Positions 6,384-13,379 of a stretch of 13,884 bases of DNA are shown here, one piece after another. The stretch comes from Ga0077527 sp050250695 (GTDB taxonomy: Bacteria > Pseudomonadota > Gammaproteobacteria > Burkholderiales > SG8-41). The notes under the pieces are model-generated. The model ran no database searches and was not told the DNA's origin. It saw only the letters and a program-made list of their open reading frames with translations. How positions within the stretch are numbered: position 1 is the stretch's first letter; each line of letters begins with the position of its first letter. A program made the position numbers and the translations under genes. The DNA is taken from contig JBFWOE010000076.1 in assembly GCA_050250695.1 (NCBI GenBank), positions 1 through 13,884 on the forward strand. Direction: 5' to 3'.

Positions 6384-7361
6384 ATGAATACCTGGATCAA
6401 GCTGGCAGTCGCCATCAGTGCCATTACGCTGGCCGCCCCGGCCGGCGCGCAAGGCTGGTCACCCAGCCGCAATGTCGAGATCATCGTCGGCTCCGCGCCC
6501 GGCGGCAGCAACGACCGGACCGCGCGAACGGTCGAAAAAGCCATCATCGACGGCAAGCTGATCCCGACGTCGCTGTCGGTGGTCAACAAGCCCGGCGGCG
6601 GCAGCTCGATCGCTTTCACCTACGTCAGCCAGAAAGCCGGGGATCCGCACACGCTGCTGATCGGCACTACCGCGCTGCTGACCAACCACATCGTCGGCCG
6701 CAGCAAGCTCAATCACAAGGACTTCACCCCGATCGCTTCGCTGTTCAACGACTACGTGGTGTTCGCGGTCAACGCCAACTCGCCGCTCAAGACCGGCAAG
6801 GATCTGGCCAACAAGCTGAAACAGGATCCGAAGTCGCTGTCCATCGGCTTTGCCACCGCGCTGGGCAGCCACAACCACATCGCGGCCGGAATGCTGGCCA
6901 AGAGCATCGGCATCAACCCGCGCGATCTCAAGGTCGTGGCCTTCAAGGGCTCCAAGGACGCCATCACCCAGCTGCTCGGCGGTCACATCGACATGGTGAC
7001 GACCGCAGCGGGCAACGTCTCCTCGCTGATTGCATCAGGACAGTTGCGAGTGGTCGGCGTATCCGCCAACCAGCGCTTTGGCGGCGCGCTTTCCGACATC
7101 CCCACCTGGAAAGAACAGGGCGTCGATCTCGTCTACGGCGGCTGGCGTGCGATCGTGGCACCCAAGGGCCTGTCCTCGGACCAGGTCGCTTACTGGGAAG
7201 GTGTGCTGCGCAAGGCCACTTCGACCCCGGAGTGGAAAGCCAATGTCACAAAGAATTTCTGGTTTGATGACTTTGTGACCAGCGCCCAGTTCACCAAGGA
7301 CATCGACAAGGACTACAACGACATCCGCGCTGTCCTCGTCGATCTCGGTCTTGCCAAATAA
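6384..7361 (+). CDS. Bug/TctC-family periplasmic solute-binding protein 2
   Basis: This 325-residue protein is a second TTT-type receptor, divergent from its neighbour. A signal peptide is seen at residues 1-22 (MNTWIK start, AVAISAITLAA core, AGA before Q23). The binding-loop landmarks are VEIIVGSAPGGSNDRTAR (31-48) and NKPGGGSSIAF (68-78), then LSIGFATALGSHNHIAAG and VVAFKGSKDAITQLLGGHIDMV, the last being equivalent to the VPYKG..AITDLLGGHV-like segment of the family. A GGGAGGAG ribosome binding site precedes the ATG. Compared with protein 1 the first loop has GSAPGGSND in place of PYAAGGNTD, so the two probably bind different ligands (inference). It begins just after a strong terminator, so it is reached by read-through or by an undetected promoter within the upstream gene. 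The enoyl-CoA hydratase follows after 21 bases. Confidence 0.92.
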   Translation: MNTWIKLAVAISAITLAAPAGAQGWSPSRNVEIIVGSAPGGSNDRTARTVEKAIIDGKLIPTSLSVVNKPGGGSSIAFTYVSQKAGDPHTLLIGTTALLTNHIVGRSKLNHKDFTPIASLFNDYVVFAVNANSPLKTGKDLANKLKQDPKSLSIGFATALGSHNHIAAGMLAKSIGINPRDLKVVAFKGSKDAITQLLGGHIDMVTTAAGNVSSLIASGQLRVVGVSANQRFGGALSDIPTWKEQGVDLVYGGWRAIVAPKGLSSDQVAYWEGVLRKATSTPEWKANVTKNFWFDDFVTSAQFTKDIDKDYNDIRAVLVDLGLAK

Positions 7362-7382
7362 CCGCCTGATCAGGAGTTTTTC

Positions 7383-8159
7383 ATGAGCGCAGCCGTCGTC
7401 GTCACCGAACGCCCCGCAGAGGGCGTAGGCCTGATCCGCATCAACCGGCCGGAAGCGCGCAATGCGCTCAACCTCGAGGTGCGCAGGCTGCTCGGCCAGT
7501 ACCTGACTGAGATGGCCGAAGACGACAGCGTGCGCTGCATCGTGCTCACCGGCAACGACAAGGCCTTCGCCGCCGGCGCCGACATCAAGGAAATGGCCGG
7601 CGCCGGGAGCATCGACATGCTGCTGCGCGGCACGCAGAACATGTGGCGCAAAATCTACGGCTGCCCGAAACCGGTGATCGCCGCGGTCAGCGGCTTTGCG
7701 CTGGGCGGCGGCTGCGAACTGGCGATGACCTGCGACATCATCATCGCCGGCGAATCGGCGAAATTCGGCCAGCCCGAGGTGAAGATCGGCATCATCCCCG
7801 GCGGCGGCGGCACCCAGCGCCTGCCGCGCACCGTCGGCAAGTACAAGGCGATGCGTTACGTGCTGACCGGCGACCTGTTCGGCGCCAGGGAAGCCTATGA
7901 CATGAACCTGGTCAGCGAAGTCGTGCCCGACGCCGAGGTCGAGAAACGCGCGGTGGCGATGGCGCAGCAGATCGCCGAGCTGGCGCCGCTGGCGGTGCAG
8001 CAGACCAAGGAATCGCTGATCCGCGGCATGGATGCCTCGCTGGAAACCGGGCTCACGCTGGAGACGCGCACGCTGCAGATGCTGTTCGCGTCCAAGGACC
8101 AGAAGGAAGGCATGGCGGCGTTCATCGAGAAACGCAAGCCGAAGTTCGAGGGCCGCTGA
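7383..8159 (+). CDS. Enoyl-CoA hydratase/isomerase (crotonase family)
   Basis: This 258-residue protein is a full-length crotonase-fold enzyme that most likely hydrates a trans-2-enoyl-CoA to a 3-hydroxyacyl-CoA in the cytoplasm. Both acid/base glutamates of true hydratases are present with the canonical 20-residue spacing: E112 in GGGCELAMTCDI and E132 in FGQPEVKIGIIPG. The oxyanion-hole segments are AAGADIKEM (63-71) and ALGGG (106-110), and the GGGGTQRLPR motif follows. The N terminus (LIRINRPEARNALN) is typical. A CAGGAG ribosome binding site precedes the ATG. The overall wording resembles general short-chain enoyl-CoA hydratases of the PaaF/EchA type, but no specific pathway partner (thiolase, acyl-CoA ligase) lies in the window, so the substrate is undetermined. 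Confidence 0.93.
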   Translation: MSAAVVVTERPAEGVGLIRINRPEARNALNLEVRRLLGQYLTEMAEDDSVRCIVLTGNDKAFAAGADIKEMAGAGSIDMLLRGTQNMWRKIYGCPKPVIAAVSGFALGGGCELAMTCDIIIAGESAKFGQPEVKIGIIPGGGGTQRLPRTVGKYKAMRYVLTGDLFGAREAYDMNLVSEVVPDAEVEKRAVAMAQQIAELAPLAVQQTKESLIRGMDASLETGLTLETRTLQMLFASKDQKEGMAAFIEKRKPKFEGR

Positions 8160-8173
8160 GCCGCGGCGCCGCG

Positions 8174-8455
8174 ATGAAAGCCGTCTGGAACGACACCGTC
8201 ATCGCCGAATCCGCGGATACCGTGGTGGTCGAGAACAACCATTATTTCCCGCGGGAGTCGGTGAAGGCGGAATTCCTGCGCCCTAGCAGCACCACCACGG
8301 TCTGCGGCTGGAAGGGCACGGCCAATTACCACACGCTGGAAGTCAACGGCCGCAGCAACCCCGACGCTGCGTGGTATTACGCCGAACCCAAGGAAGCGGC
8401 GCAGGAAATCCGCGGCCGCATCGCCTTCTGGAAAGGCGTGCAGGTTACGCCCTGA
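8174..8455 (+). CDS. DUF427 family protein
   Basis: This 93-residue protein matches the DUF427 (NTP_transf_9) family end to end: MKAVWNDTVIAES, then VVVENNHYFPRESV, LRPSSTTTVCGWKGTANYHTLEVNG, DAAWYYAEPKEAA and RGRIAFWKGVQV. The family has a small beta-rich fold with no established biochemical role. It starts 14 bases after the hydratase stop with no Shine-Dalgarno sequence; instead the 12 bases before the ATG are a perfect GC palindrome, so its translation is likely coupled to the upstream gene (inference). The hydrolase gene follows after 21 bases. Confidence 0.9.
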   Translation: MKAVWNDTVIAESADTVVVENNHYFPRESVKAEFLRPSSTTTVCGWKGTANYHTLEVNGRSNPDAAWYYAEPKEAAQEIRGRIAFWKGVQVTP

Positions 8456-8476
8456 CCGTTTTCACGGAGGCACGCC

Positions 8477-9328
8477 ATGCCTTACGCCCAGGCCAAAGAC
8501 GCACGCCTGTATTACGAAGACAGCGGCAGGGGCACGCCCATCGTGTTCGTGCATGAATTCTCCGGCGACCTGCGTAGCTGGGAAACCCAGGTGCGCCACT
8601 TCAGCCGCCGCCACCGCTGCATCGCCTTTAACGCCCGCGGCTATCCGCCGTCGGAGGTGCCGCGCTCGTGGAAAAAATATTCGCAGACCATCGCGACCGA
8701 CGACATCGCCGCGGTACTGCGCCACCTCGGCCTGCGCAGGGCGCACATCGTCGGCTGCTCGATGGGCGCAATGGCGACGCTGCATTTCGGCCTGCGTCAT
8801 CCGCGAATGGCGCAATCGCTGACGCTGATCGGCGCGGGGTCCGGCTCCTCATCCGGCAATCGCCGCAATTACCTGCGTGAAACTGAAGCCCGGGCGCAGG
8901 CATTCGAAACCAGGCCGATGAAAGAAGTGGCGAAAATCTATGGCAGCGCCCCCAACCGCGTGCAGCTGCTGCACAAGGATCCGCGCGCGTGGAAGGAATT
9001 CTGGGCGCGTTTCGCCGAACAGTCGGGCCCCGGCCATGCCAACACGCTGCGCGGCCTGCAGGCGCGCCGGCCGTCGATCTACAGCCTTGAAGCAAAATTG
9101 CGCCGCCTCGTGGTGCCGACGCACGTGGTGGTCGGCGACGAAGACCGCGAAGCGCTCGACGCCGGCGTGTTCATCAAGCGTACCTGCAATGCTGCGCGGC
9201 TCACCGTGGTGCCGGCCACCGGGCACGTGGTCAACGTCGAGGAGCCGGCGCTGTTCAACCAGCTCGCCGATGACTTCATCACGCTGGTGGAAACGGGCCG
9301 CTGGCGGGCCCGCGTCATCGTAAAATAA
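8477..9328 (+). CDS. Alpha/beta-hydrolase-fold protein
   Basis: This 283-residue cytoplasmic protein has the alpha/beta hydrolase layout: an oxyanion strand PIVFVHEFSGD (21-31), the nucleophile elbow GCSMG with S95, an acidic residue in VVGDEDRE (D223 likely, or D221), and the catalytic histidine H250 in ATGHVVNVEEP. The HE-F variant of the usual HG-G oxyanion motif and FNARGYPPSE after strand 4 resemble beta-ketoadipate enol-lactone hydrolase and carboxylesterase-like members. It could hydrolyse an ester, lactone or C-C bond; the substrate is unknown. A good GGAGG ribosome binding site precedes the ATG at 8477. It is the last gene of the + strand run and converges on the DUF1223 gene; the 25-base gap is AT-rich without an obvious hairpin terminator. 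Confidence 0.88.
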   Translation: MPYAQAKDARLYYEDSGRGTPIVFVHEFSGDLRSWETQVRHFSRRHRCIAFNARGYPPSEVPRSWKKYSQTIATDDIAAVLRHLGLRRAHIVGCSMGAMATLHFGLRHPRMAQSLTLIGAGSGSSSGNRRNYLRETEARAQAFETRPMKEVAKIYGSAPNRVQLLHKDPRAWKEFWARFAEQSGPGHANTLRGLQARRPSIYSLEAKLRRLVVPTHVVVGDEDREALDAGVFIKRTCNAARLTVVPATGHVVNVEEPALFNQLADDFITLVETGRWRARVIVK

Positions 9329-9353
9329 TTAATATAATCAAATACTTATAACA

Positions 9354-10139
9354 TCAACGCGGGGCGCAACCCAGCGCCAGCGCCTGCAGCACGTCGCCAC
9401 TGCGCGCGTTCTGCACGTAGGCGGCAACACCGAGATCCCGCTGTTTCCAGCGTGGATCGAGCTTGAAACGGTGATCGAGCCCAACCCTGCCCTGAGTGTC
9501 GACGGCGAGCGGGCCGATGATGTCGCGCACCACAAAATCGTGCGCCAGGCGTTTGCCGCGGTTTTCGCCGGCGGTGACGTTGCTGGCGAGATTGTTTTCA
9601 TACAGCGCGAGCCAGGCCTGCGCCTGTGCACGCTCTGCGGCATCAGTAATCATTGCGCTGCCGCTGACCGCCAGCGCATCTTTTGACAGGTCCAGGGCCA
9701 GCCGCAGGTCGGCGCGGGGTTTTTCGCGATTCACCGCGGCCACCTTTTCGCCGAAATCATCGCGCCAGGTGCCACGACGGTAATCCCTGCCGTTGACCAT
9801 GAACTGCGGCGTGTAGACAAAACGCGACTGGTTGCGCGCCGCGGCCTGGCGCTGGCGTTCGCTGTAGCGTGACTGCGCGAAGGGATCGACCCAGCCGATG
9901 TAATTCCAGTAATCGACATGGAAGGCCAGCGCAACCACGCGCTCCGTGTTGAAACCGCGCCCCGGCAGGCCGCTCAGCCAGCGATCGGCCGGCGGACAAC
10001 TGTCGCAGCCTTCGGAGGTGTAGAGCTCGAGCAGCGGCACGCGACGTTCGCCGCTGGCTGCCGTGCACTGCGCGGCCTGCGCCAGCGGGGATACGCCCAG
10101 CACGGCGCCCAGCGCGAGGGAGAGGATGCGATGGCCCAT
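9354..10139 (-). CDS. DUF1223 family secreted thioredoxin-like protein
   Basis: This 261-residue protein has a signal peptide (residues 1-22, LSLALGAVLGVSPLAQA) and the DUF1223 hallmark VPLLELYTSEGCDSCPPADRW with a CxxC pair at C45 and C48, embedded in a thioredoxin-like fold. Other family marks are ALAFHVDYWNYIGWVDPFA, SRYSERQR, YTPQFMVNG and the later beta-sandwich-like half ending near QALALGC. The EGCDSC motif suggests a periplasmic thiol redox or metal-binding role, but no activity is established for the family. It begins 40 bases after the stop of the glycosyltransferase on the same strand and is probably cotranscribed with it; its ribosome binding site is weak. Confidence 0.9.
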   Translation of the reverse strand: MGHRILSLALGAVLGVSPLAQAAQCTAASGERRVPLLELYTSEGCDSCPPADRWLSGLPGRGFNTERVVALAFHVDYWNYIGWVDPFAQSRYSERQRQAAARNQSRFVYTPQFMVNGRDYRRGTWRDDFGEKVAAVNREKPRADLRLALDLSKDALAVSGSAMITDAAERAQAQAWLALYENNLASNVTAGENRGKRLAHDFVVRDIIGPLAVDTQGRVGLDHRFKLDPRWKQRDLGVAAYVQNARSGDVLQALALGCAPR

Positions 10140-10179
10140 GCCGGTATGTCGCGCGGCGACGCGGCGCCTTACGCCGGAA

Positions 10180-11442
10180 TCAGGATCGCGACCGCAGGCA
10201 GGCCATCAGTTCTTCGGCTGCGCGCGCCGCGGGATCGCTCTGTGCCAGACCGGTCGCGACCGCACGCGCGGCGACGGCATGATCCGCATTTGTGAACAGC
10301 GCATCGAGTTCCGCCGCCAGACGCCGCGCCGTGACCCTGCGGAACGGCAGGGTCCGCGCCAGGCCCAGCGCCTGCGCCCGCCGCGCGTTGTCGGGCTGGT
10401 CGAAGGCCGCCGGCACGATCAGCTGCGGGCGGCCCGCGCGCAGCCCCTGCGCCAGCGTGCCGATGCCGGCCTGGTGGACGATGGCTGCGGCGCGCGGAAA
10501 CACCTGCGAATAGGGCAGGTACGGAAATGCGCGCACGCCATCTGGCAGATCGCGCGGCTGTTCGGGACCGGTGACCAGCATCGCGCGCCGCCCCAGCTGC
10601 CGCGCCGCGGCCGCAGCGTGTTTCCAGAAATCACCGGCAATCCACACCGCCGACGAGCCCAGCGCAAACACGATCGGCGCCTCGCCGGCATCGAGAAACT
10701 GCGCGACGTCCTCGGGCAGCGTTGCAGCGGCGCCATCGAACACCGGACTGCCGCAGACCACGGTGTGCAGCGGCCAGTCGGGCTGCGGCTGCGCCAGCGG
10801 CGCATCGAACAGCGCCAGATTCTTCAGCGGCGAAAACTGGCCCTCGAACATCGCCATGCGCTCTGTGGGCGGCAATCCCAGTTCGGCGCGCAGCGCGTGC
10901 AGCGGTGCTTCCCAGTGGCGCACGCCGCGCTTGAGCAGCCCGAACAGCGCCCCGTAGAAACCGGGACCAAGCAGACGCAGATGGCGCAGCCACGGCGCGC
11001 CGTCGATCACCGGCGGATCATGATCCGACATCAGGCTCAGCGGCGCCAGCACCGTCGACACCCAGGGGAGATGTTTTTTCTGCGCCAGCAGCGGCAGGGT
11101 CAGCGCCAGCGGATGCGACACCAGCAGGTCGGCCCCGGCGGTGGCGCGCTCCAGATCGTCGTAAGCCGCGCGCAGATGCGGCATGACCAGCTCTCGCATC
11201 AGGAATTCGGGGCCGTGCCGCCCGTTGAACAAACGGGTGATTACCGCGCGGTACTCGCCGAAACTGGCCATGGCCGGACCGACCGCGGCAAATTCGACGC
11301 CGGCATTTTCCACCGGCTCGCGATAATCCGCCGCGGTGGCGATCACCGCCTGCTCGCCGCGCGCGACCAGCGCACGCGCCACGGCGATGTACGGATGCAG
11401 GTCGCCGAGCGAACCCAGTGTCGCGAACAGGAAACGGCTCAT
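10180..11442 (-). CDS. GT1-type glycosyltransferase (UGT/MGT-like, nucleotide-sugar dependent)
   Basis: This 420-residue protein has the two Rossmann-like lobes of GT-B glycosyltransferases. The N-terminal acceptor lobe opens with MSRFLFATLGSLGDLHPYI, the typical start for RhlB, sterol glucosyltransferase and macrolide glycosyltransferase relatives. The C-terminal donor lobe carries FALGSSAVW (259-267) and a PSPG-like block, HQAGIGTLAQGLRAGRPQLI (323-342) and AAFDQPDNARR (345-355), which binds the nucleotide sugar. It would transfer a sugar from an NDP-sugar to a small lipophilic or phenolic acceptor; acceptor and sugar are unknown. The ATG at 11442 overlaps the stop of a 15-codon upstream ORF (ATGA), suggesting translational coupling. 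Strongly biased codon use matches the genome backbone. Confidence 0.9.
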   Translation of the reverse strand: MSRFLFATLGSLGDLHPYIAVARALVARGEQAVIATAADYREPVENAGVEFAAVGPAMASFGEYRAVITRLFNGRHGPEFLMRELVMPHLRAAYDDLERATAGADLLVSHPLALTLPLLAQKKHLPWVSTVLAPLSLMSDHDPPVIDGAPWLRHLRLLGPGFYGALFGLLKRGVRHWEAPLHALRAELGLPPTERMAMFEGQFSPLKNLALFDAPLAQPQPDWPLHTVVCGSPVFDGAAATLPEDVAQFLDAGEAPIVFALGSSAVWIAGDFWKHAAAAARQLGRRAMLVTGPEQPRDLPDGVRAFPYLPYSQVFPRAAAIVHQAGIGTLAQGLRAGRPQLIVPAAFDQPDNARRAQALGLARTLPFRRVTARRLAAELDALFTNADHAVAARAVATGLAQSDPAARAAEELMACLRSRS

Positions 11443-11486
11443 CGCGCGGCGACTATGCCCCGTGCAAATCGTTCGATCAGATTCAT
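11439..11486 (-). CDS. Putative 15-residue leader ORF upstream of the glycosyltransferase
   Basis: On the minus strand an AAGGAG ribosome binding site is followed, 5-7 bases on, by ATG at 11486 and a 16-codon frame reading MNLIERFARGIVAAR. Its TGA shares bases with the glycosyltransferase ATG (ATGA overlap). The glycosyltransferase itself has no comparable ribosome binding site, so ribosomes probably load here and re-initiate. It might be a leader peptide controlling expression, or a vestige of a lost gene's start; its own function is unknown. Confidence 0.45.
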   Translation of the reverse strand: MNLIERFARGIVAAR

Positions 11487-11692
11487 GTCTTCTCCTTGCA
11501 GACCTGGGATTGTTTGATGTTGTTATGAAGCGCCGGGAGCGCAGGACAGGCCGGCGCCCGGGCGTCCATTATGCGATGTTCCATGCGTTGCGATGGATGA
11601 TCCCGGGGCAAGACACGTCCGGCGCCCGATCGCGCGCCTTGCAGTCCAGTTCGTGGTGGCCATGGATCACCGCCGCGTGAACCCTTCGAGCA

Positions 11693-11721
11693 TTGCCGGG
11701 CGGATGAGTGTCGCCTACCAT
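11693..11721 (+). promoter_or_regulatory. Candidate sigma70 promoter of the SDR gene
   Basis: TTGCCG at 11693-11698 and TACCAT at 11716-11721 are each 4/6 matches to the -35 and -10 consensus with an ideal 17-base spacer. The predicted start would lie a few bases before the AGGAGA ribosome binding site at 11734-11739. The rest of the 260-base divergent region (11487-11746) contains GC-rich inverted segments and a repeated CCGGCGCCCG (11551-11560, 11619-11628), but no clear promoter for the glycosyltransferase on the minus strand. Confidence 0.35.
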
Positions 11722-11746
11722 CGGCATCCGATCAGGAGAAACCGGC

Positions 11747-12565
11747 ATGAGTGAACTCAGGGGAAAAGTTGCGGTTGTCACCGGCGCCACGCGCAAGCGC
11801 GGCCTCGGCCGCGCCATCGCGCTGGCGCTGGCCCGCGCCGGCGCCGACGTCGCGGTCACCGGCAACAGCCGCAATCCGTCCAGCCTCACCGCTGATGAGC
11901 TGAAAGACGGCTGGCGCGGTCTGCCCGACGTGGTTGCGGAAATCGAAGCGCTGGGCGTGCGCGGCCACGGCGCGTACATGGACGTGCGCAAGGCCGATGA
12001 CGTGCAGCGCATGGTGCAGGAGGTCGTCGCAAAACTCGGCCGCATCGACATCCTCGTCAACAACGCCACCTATCCCCGCGCCGCCGACCGCGTGCCGGTG
12101 CAGGAACTCGATGACGACCTGTGGCGCACCATCATCGACATCAATCTCACCGGCACCATGCTCTGTTCCAAATACGCATCCAGACAGATGATTGCGCAAG
12201 GTGACGGCGGCAGCATTGTCAGCATCTCCTCGGGGGCGGCGCTGAAGGCGCCTGCGACCTTCTCCGCCTATGCCGCCTCCAAGGCCGGCATGCATGCGCT
12301 GATGTCGGCGCTGGCCGACGAGCTCGGTGAACACGGCATCACCGCCAATGTCATCGCGCCGGGATTCCTCGACACCGCGCGCATCGACAGCCTGCGTGAT
12401 CCTGAAAAATGGGAAAAACGCCTGTCGACAATTCCGATCAAGCGCCCCGGCACCGTGGAGGAAGTCGCCGACCTCGTGCGTTACCTCTGCGGCCCCAGCG
12501 CGCGCTGGATCAGCGGCGACGTGCTGCTGATGACGGGGGGCGAGGTGCGGCGGGCGGCGCGTTAA
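11747..12565 (+). CDS. Short-chain dehydrogenase/reductase (SDR)
   Basis: This 272-residue NAD(P)-dependent oxidoreductase is a classical SDR. The cofactor motif TGATRKRGLG spans 12-21 (G13, G19, G21), NNAT is at 105-108, and the active site is N133 (DINLTG), S162 (SISSG), Y175 and K179 (YAASK). The C-terminal half has the usual NVIAPGFLDTARI and SGDVLLMTGG segments. Basic residues R16 and R18 in the glycine-rich loop would fit NADPH preference (inference). It resembles FabG-like 3-oxoacyl reductases, but no substrate can be assigned. The ATG at 11747 has an AGGAGA ribosome binding site; an in-frame GTG at 11708 would add 13 non-family residues. Its stop overlaps the stop of the convergent DUF3565 gene. 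Confidence 0.93.
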   Translation: MSELRGKVAVVTGATRKRGLGRAIALALARAGADVAVTGNSRNPSSLTADELKDGWRGLPDVVAEIEALGVRGHGAYMDVRKADDVQRMVQEVVAKLGRIDILVNNATYPRAADRVPVQELDDDLWRTIIDINLTGTMLCSKYASRQMIAQGDGGSIVSISSGAALKAPATFSAYAASKAGMHALMSALADELGEHGITANVIAPGFLDTARIDSLRDPEKWEKRLSTIPIKRPGTVEEVADLVRYLCGPSARWISGDVLLMTGGEVRRAAR

Positions 12566-12804
12566 TCCGGCGGCGTGCCGGCTTCGCATTTTTTGCAGGG
12601 CAATTCATGGCCGATCATAGACTGTCGGCCTTCCGGCGTCGTGACCCAGGGACGGTTGGTCCACGGCGGGTTGTGGCGCACATGCTGGTGGTGGCCACAG
12701 GCGAGTTCGGCGACCCAGTCGCCGGCGTCGTCCTGGTGGAAGCCGGCGATCGCTTGATTCAATGGCTCAGCGTTCGCAATTACCAGCGCACATCGTTCTT
12801 GCAT
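12562..12804 (-). CDS. DUF3565 family protein
   Basis: This up to 80-residue protein matches DUF3565: IAGFHQDDAGDWVAELACGHHQHVRHNPPW, then NRPWVTTPEGRQSMIG and the C-terminal CKKCE. The cysteine and histidine spacing (CGHHQH, CKKC) suggests a small metal-binding protein, though no function is known. The ATG at 12804 has no ribosome binding site, and family members usually begin close to the IAGFHQD segment, so a TTG at 12762 (66 residues) may be the real start. It lies 27 bases after brnA on the same strand. Its TAA (12562-12564) and that of the convergent SDR gene (12563-12565) are both read from the same TTAA. Confidence 0.87.
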   Translation of the reverse strand: MQERCALVIANAEPLNQAIAGFHQDDAGDWVAELACGHHQHVRHNPPWTNRPWVTTPEGRQSMIGHELPCKKCEAGTPPD

Positions 12805-12831
12805 GTGTCTGGTGCACTGTGTGGTCAGGCT

Positions 12832-13113
12832 TCACTTTGGCTGAGCTTTTGCCAGCCGGTCCGCCATTCGTGTCTGCCAGCCCGGTCCTGTCGCGCGCCA
12901 GCGCTCGATGACACTCTCGGGCAACCGGATGGATATGAGCTTTCTTGGATTTGCAGAACGGGGACGCCCCCCTTTGTTGACCTTGCCTCTGGCGAGCATT
13001 TCATCGGTCAACTCCGGCAGTTCATCGTACTCGTGCCGCTGAATGACGTGGGCGTCTACGCGCTTTAGGTCAGAGCCCAAGGAGCGTCGCGATGCGCGCT
13101 TTCTCGCGGTCAT
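12832..13113 (-). CDS. brnA: BrnA-family antitoxin
   Basis: This 93-residue protein has the BrnA layout: an N-terminal toxin-binding part (SDLKRVDAHVIQRHEYDELPELTDEMLAR), a GGRPRSANPRK linker and a C-terminal ribbon-helix-helix, ISIRLPESVIERWRATGPGWQTRM, that binds DNA as a dimer. Known BrnA proteins neutralise BrnT and repress the brnTA promoter. It begins inside the 3' end of brnT (44-base overlap) from ATG 13113, which has a GAGGAAAG ribosome binding site and matches the family's MTAxKRA-like start, so the overlap looks genuine. Confidence 0.92.
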   Translation of the reverse strand: MTARKRASRRSLGSDLKRVDAHVIQRHEYDELPELTDEMLARGKVNKGGRPRSANPRKLISIRLPESVIERWRATGPGWQTRMADRLAKAQPK

Positions 13114-13345
13114 TTGCTTTCCTCATGCTGAAGACGTGGCGATCCGCGCCACGCGGTGTATAGCCAACAACAACGATCCGTCCGCGCAGCACACCGAAGC
13201 AGATGATTCGGGTTTCACCGTAGTTCCTTCGCTTGTCCTCGACCTCAAAAGTCGTCCCGGTGAAAATCAGTTCGGCGTCCTTGAAATCGAGACCGCGTTC
13301 AGCAAAAGTGGCCTCACGCTTCTTCGGATCGAAGATGACTGCCAT
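13070..13345 (-). CDS. brnT: BrnT-family ribonuclease toxin
   Basis: This 91-residue protein matches BrnT, a RelE-fold ribonuclease toxin: IFDPKKREATFAERGLDFKDA, FTGTTFEVEDKR, YGETRIICFGVLRGRIVVVGYTPRG and the C-terminal RHVFSMRKANDREKAR that corresponds to the conserved ISaRkA..rEr segment of the family. It would inhibit translation by RNA cleavage when not bound by BrnA. Toxin-first order with an overlapping antitoxin gene is normal for this system. The promoter is so close that the transcript may be nearly leaderless, and no ribosome binding site precedes the ATG at 13345. Confidence 0.92.
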   Translation of the reverse strand: MAVIFDPKKREATFAERGLDFKDAELIFTGTTFEVEDKRRNYGETRIICFGVLRGRIVVVGYTPRGADRHVFSMRKANDREKARIATLLGL

Positions 13346-13350
13346 AGGTT

Positions 13351-13379
13351 ATTGTATCTACAAAAACAAGCTCTTGCAA
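13351..13379 (-). promoter_or_regulatory. brnTA promoter with an overlapping palindromic operator candidate
   Basis: On the minus strand TTGCAA (13379-13374) and TACAAT (13356-13351) are separated by 17 bases and lie immediately before brnT. The palindrome TTGTA-TC-TACAA at 13352-13363 covers the -10 box and is a natural binding site for a ribbon-helix-helix dimer such as BrnA (inference). The -10 ends only 5 bases before the brnT ATG. Confidence 0.55.

Noticed and set aside
7365..7374. CCTGATCAGG palindrome followed by AGTTTTT between Bug gene 2 and the hydratase gene
   Set aside because: A 10-base palindrome has too little loop to form a stable hairpin, and CAGGAG is simply the ribosome binding site of the hydratase.
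10063..11517. A 484-codon open frame on the + strand antisense to the glycosyltransferase
   Set aside because: The composition is mostly R, Q, H, A and G, as expected from the complement of a GC-rich gene. It has no recognisable domain, and the minus-strand frame is a clear GT1 glycosyltransferase.
11732..12589. A 285-codon minus-strand frame opposite the SDR gene
   Set aside because: It is an antisense shadow of the SDR, whose catalytic motifs are all intact; the antisense product has low-complexity G/A/R/H content.
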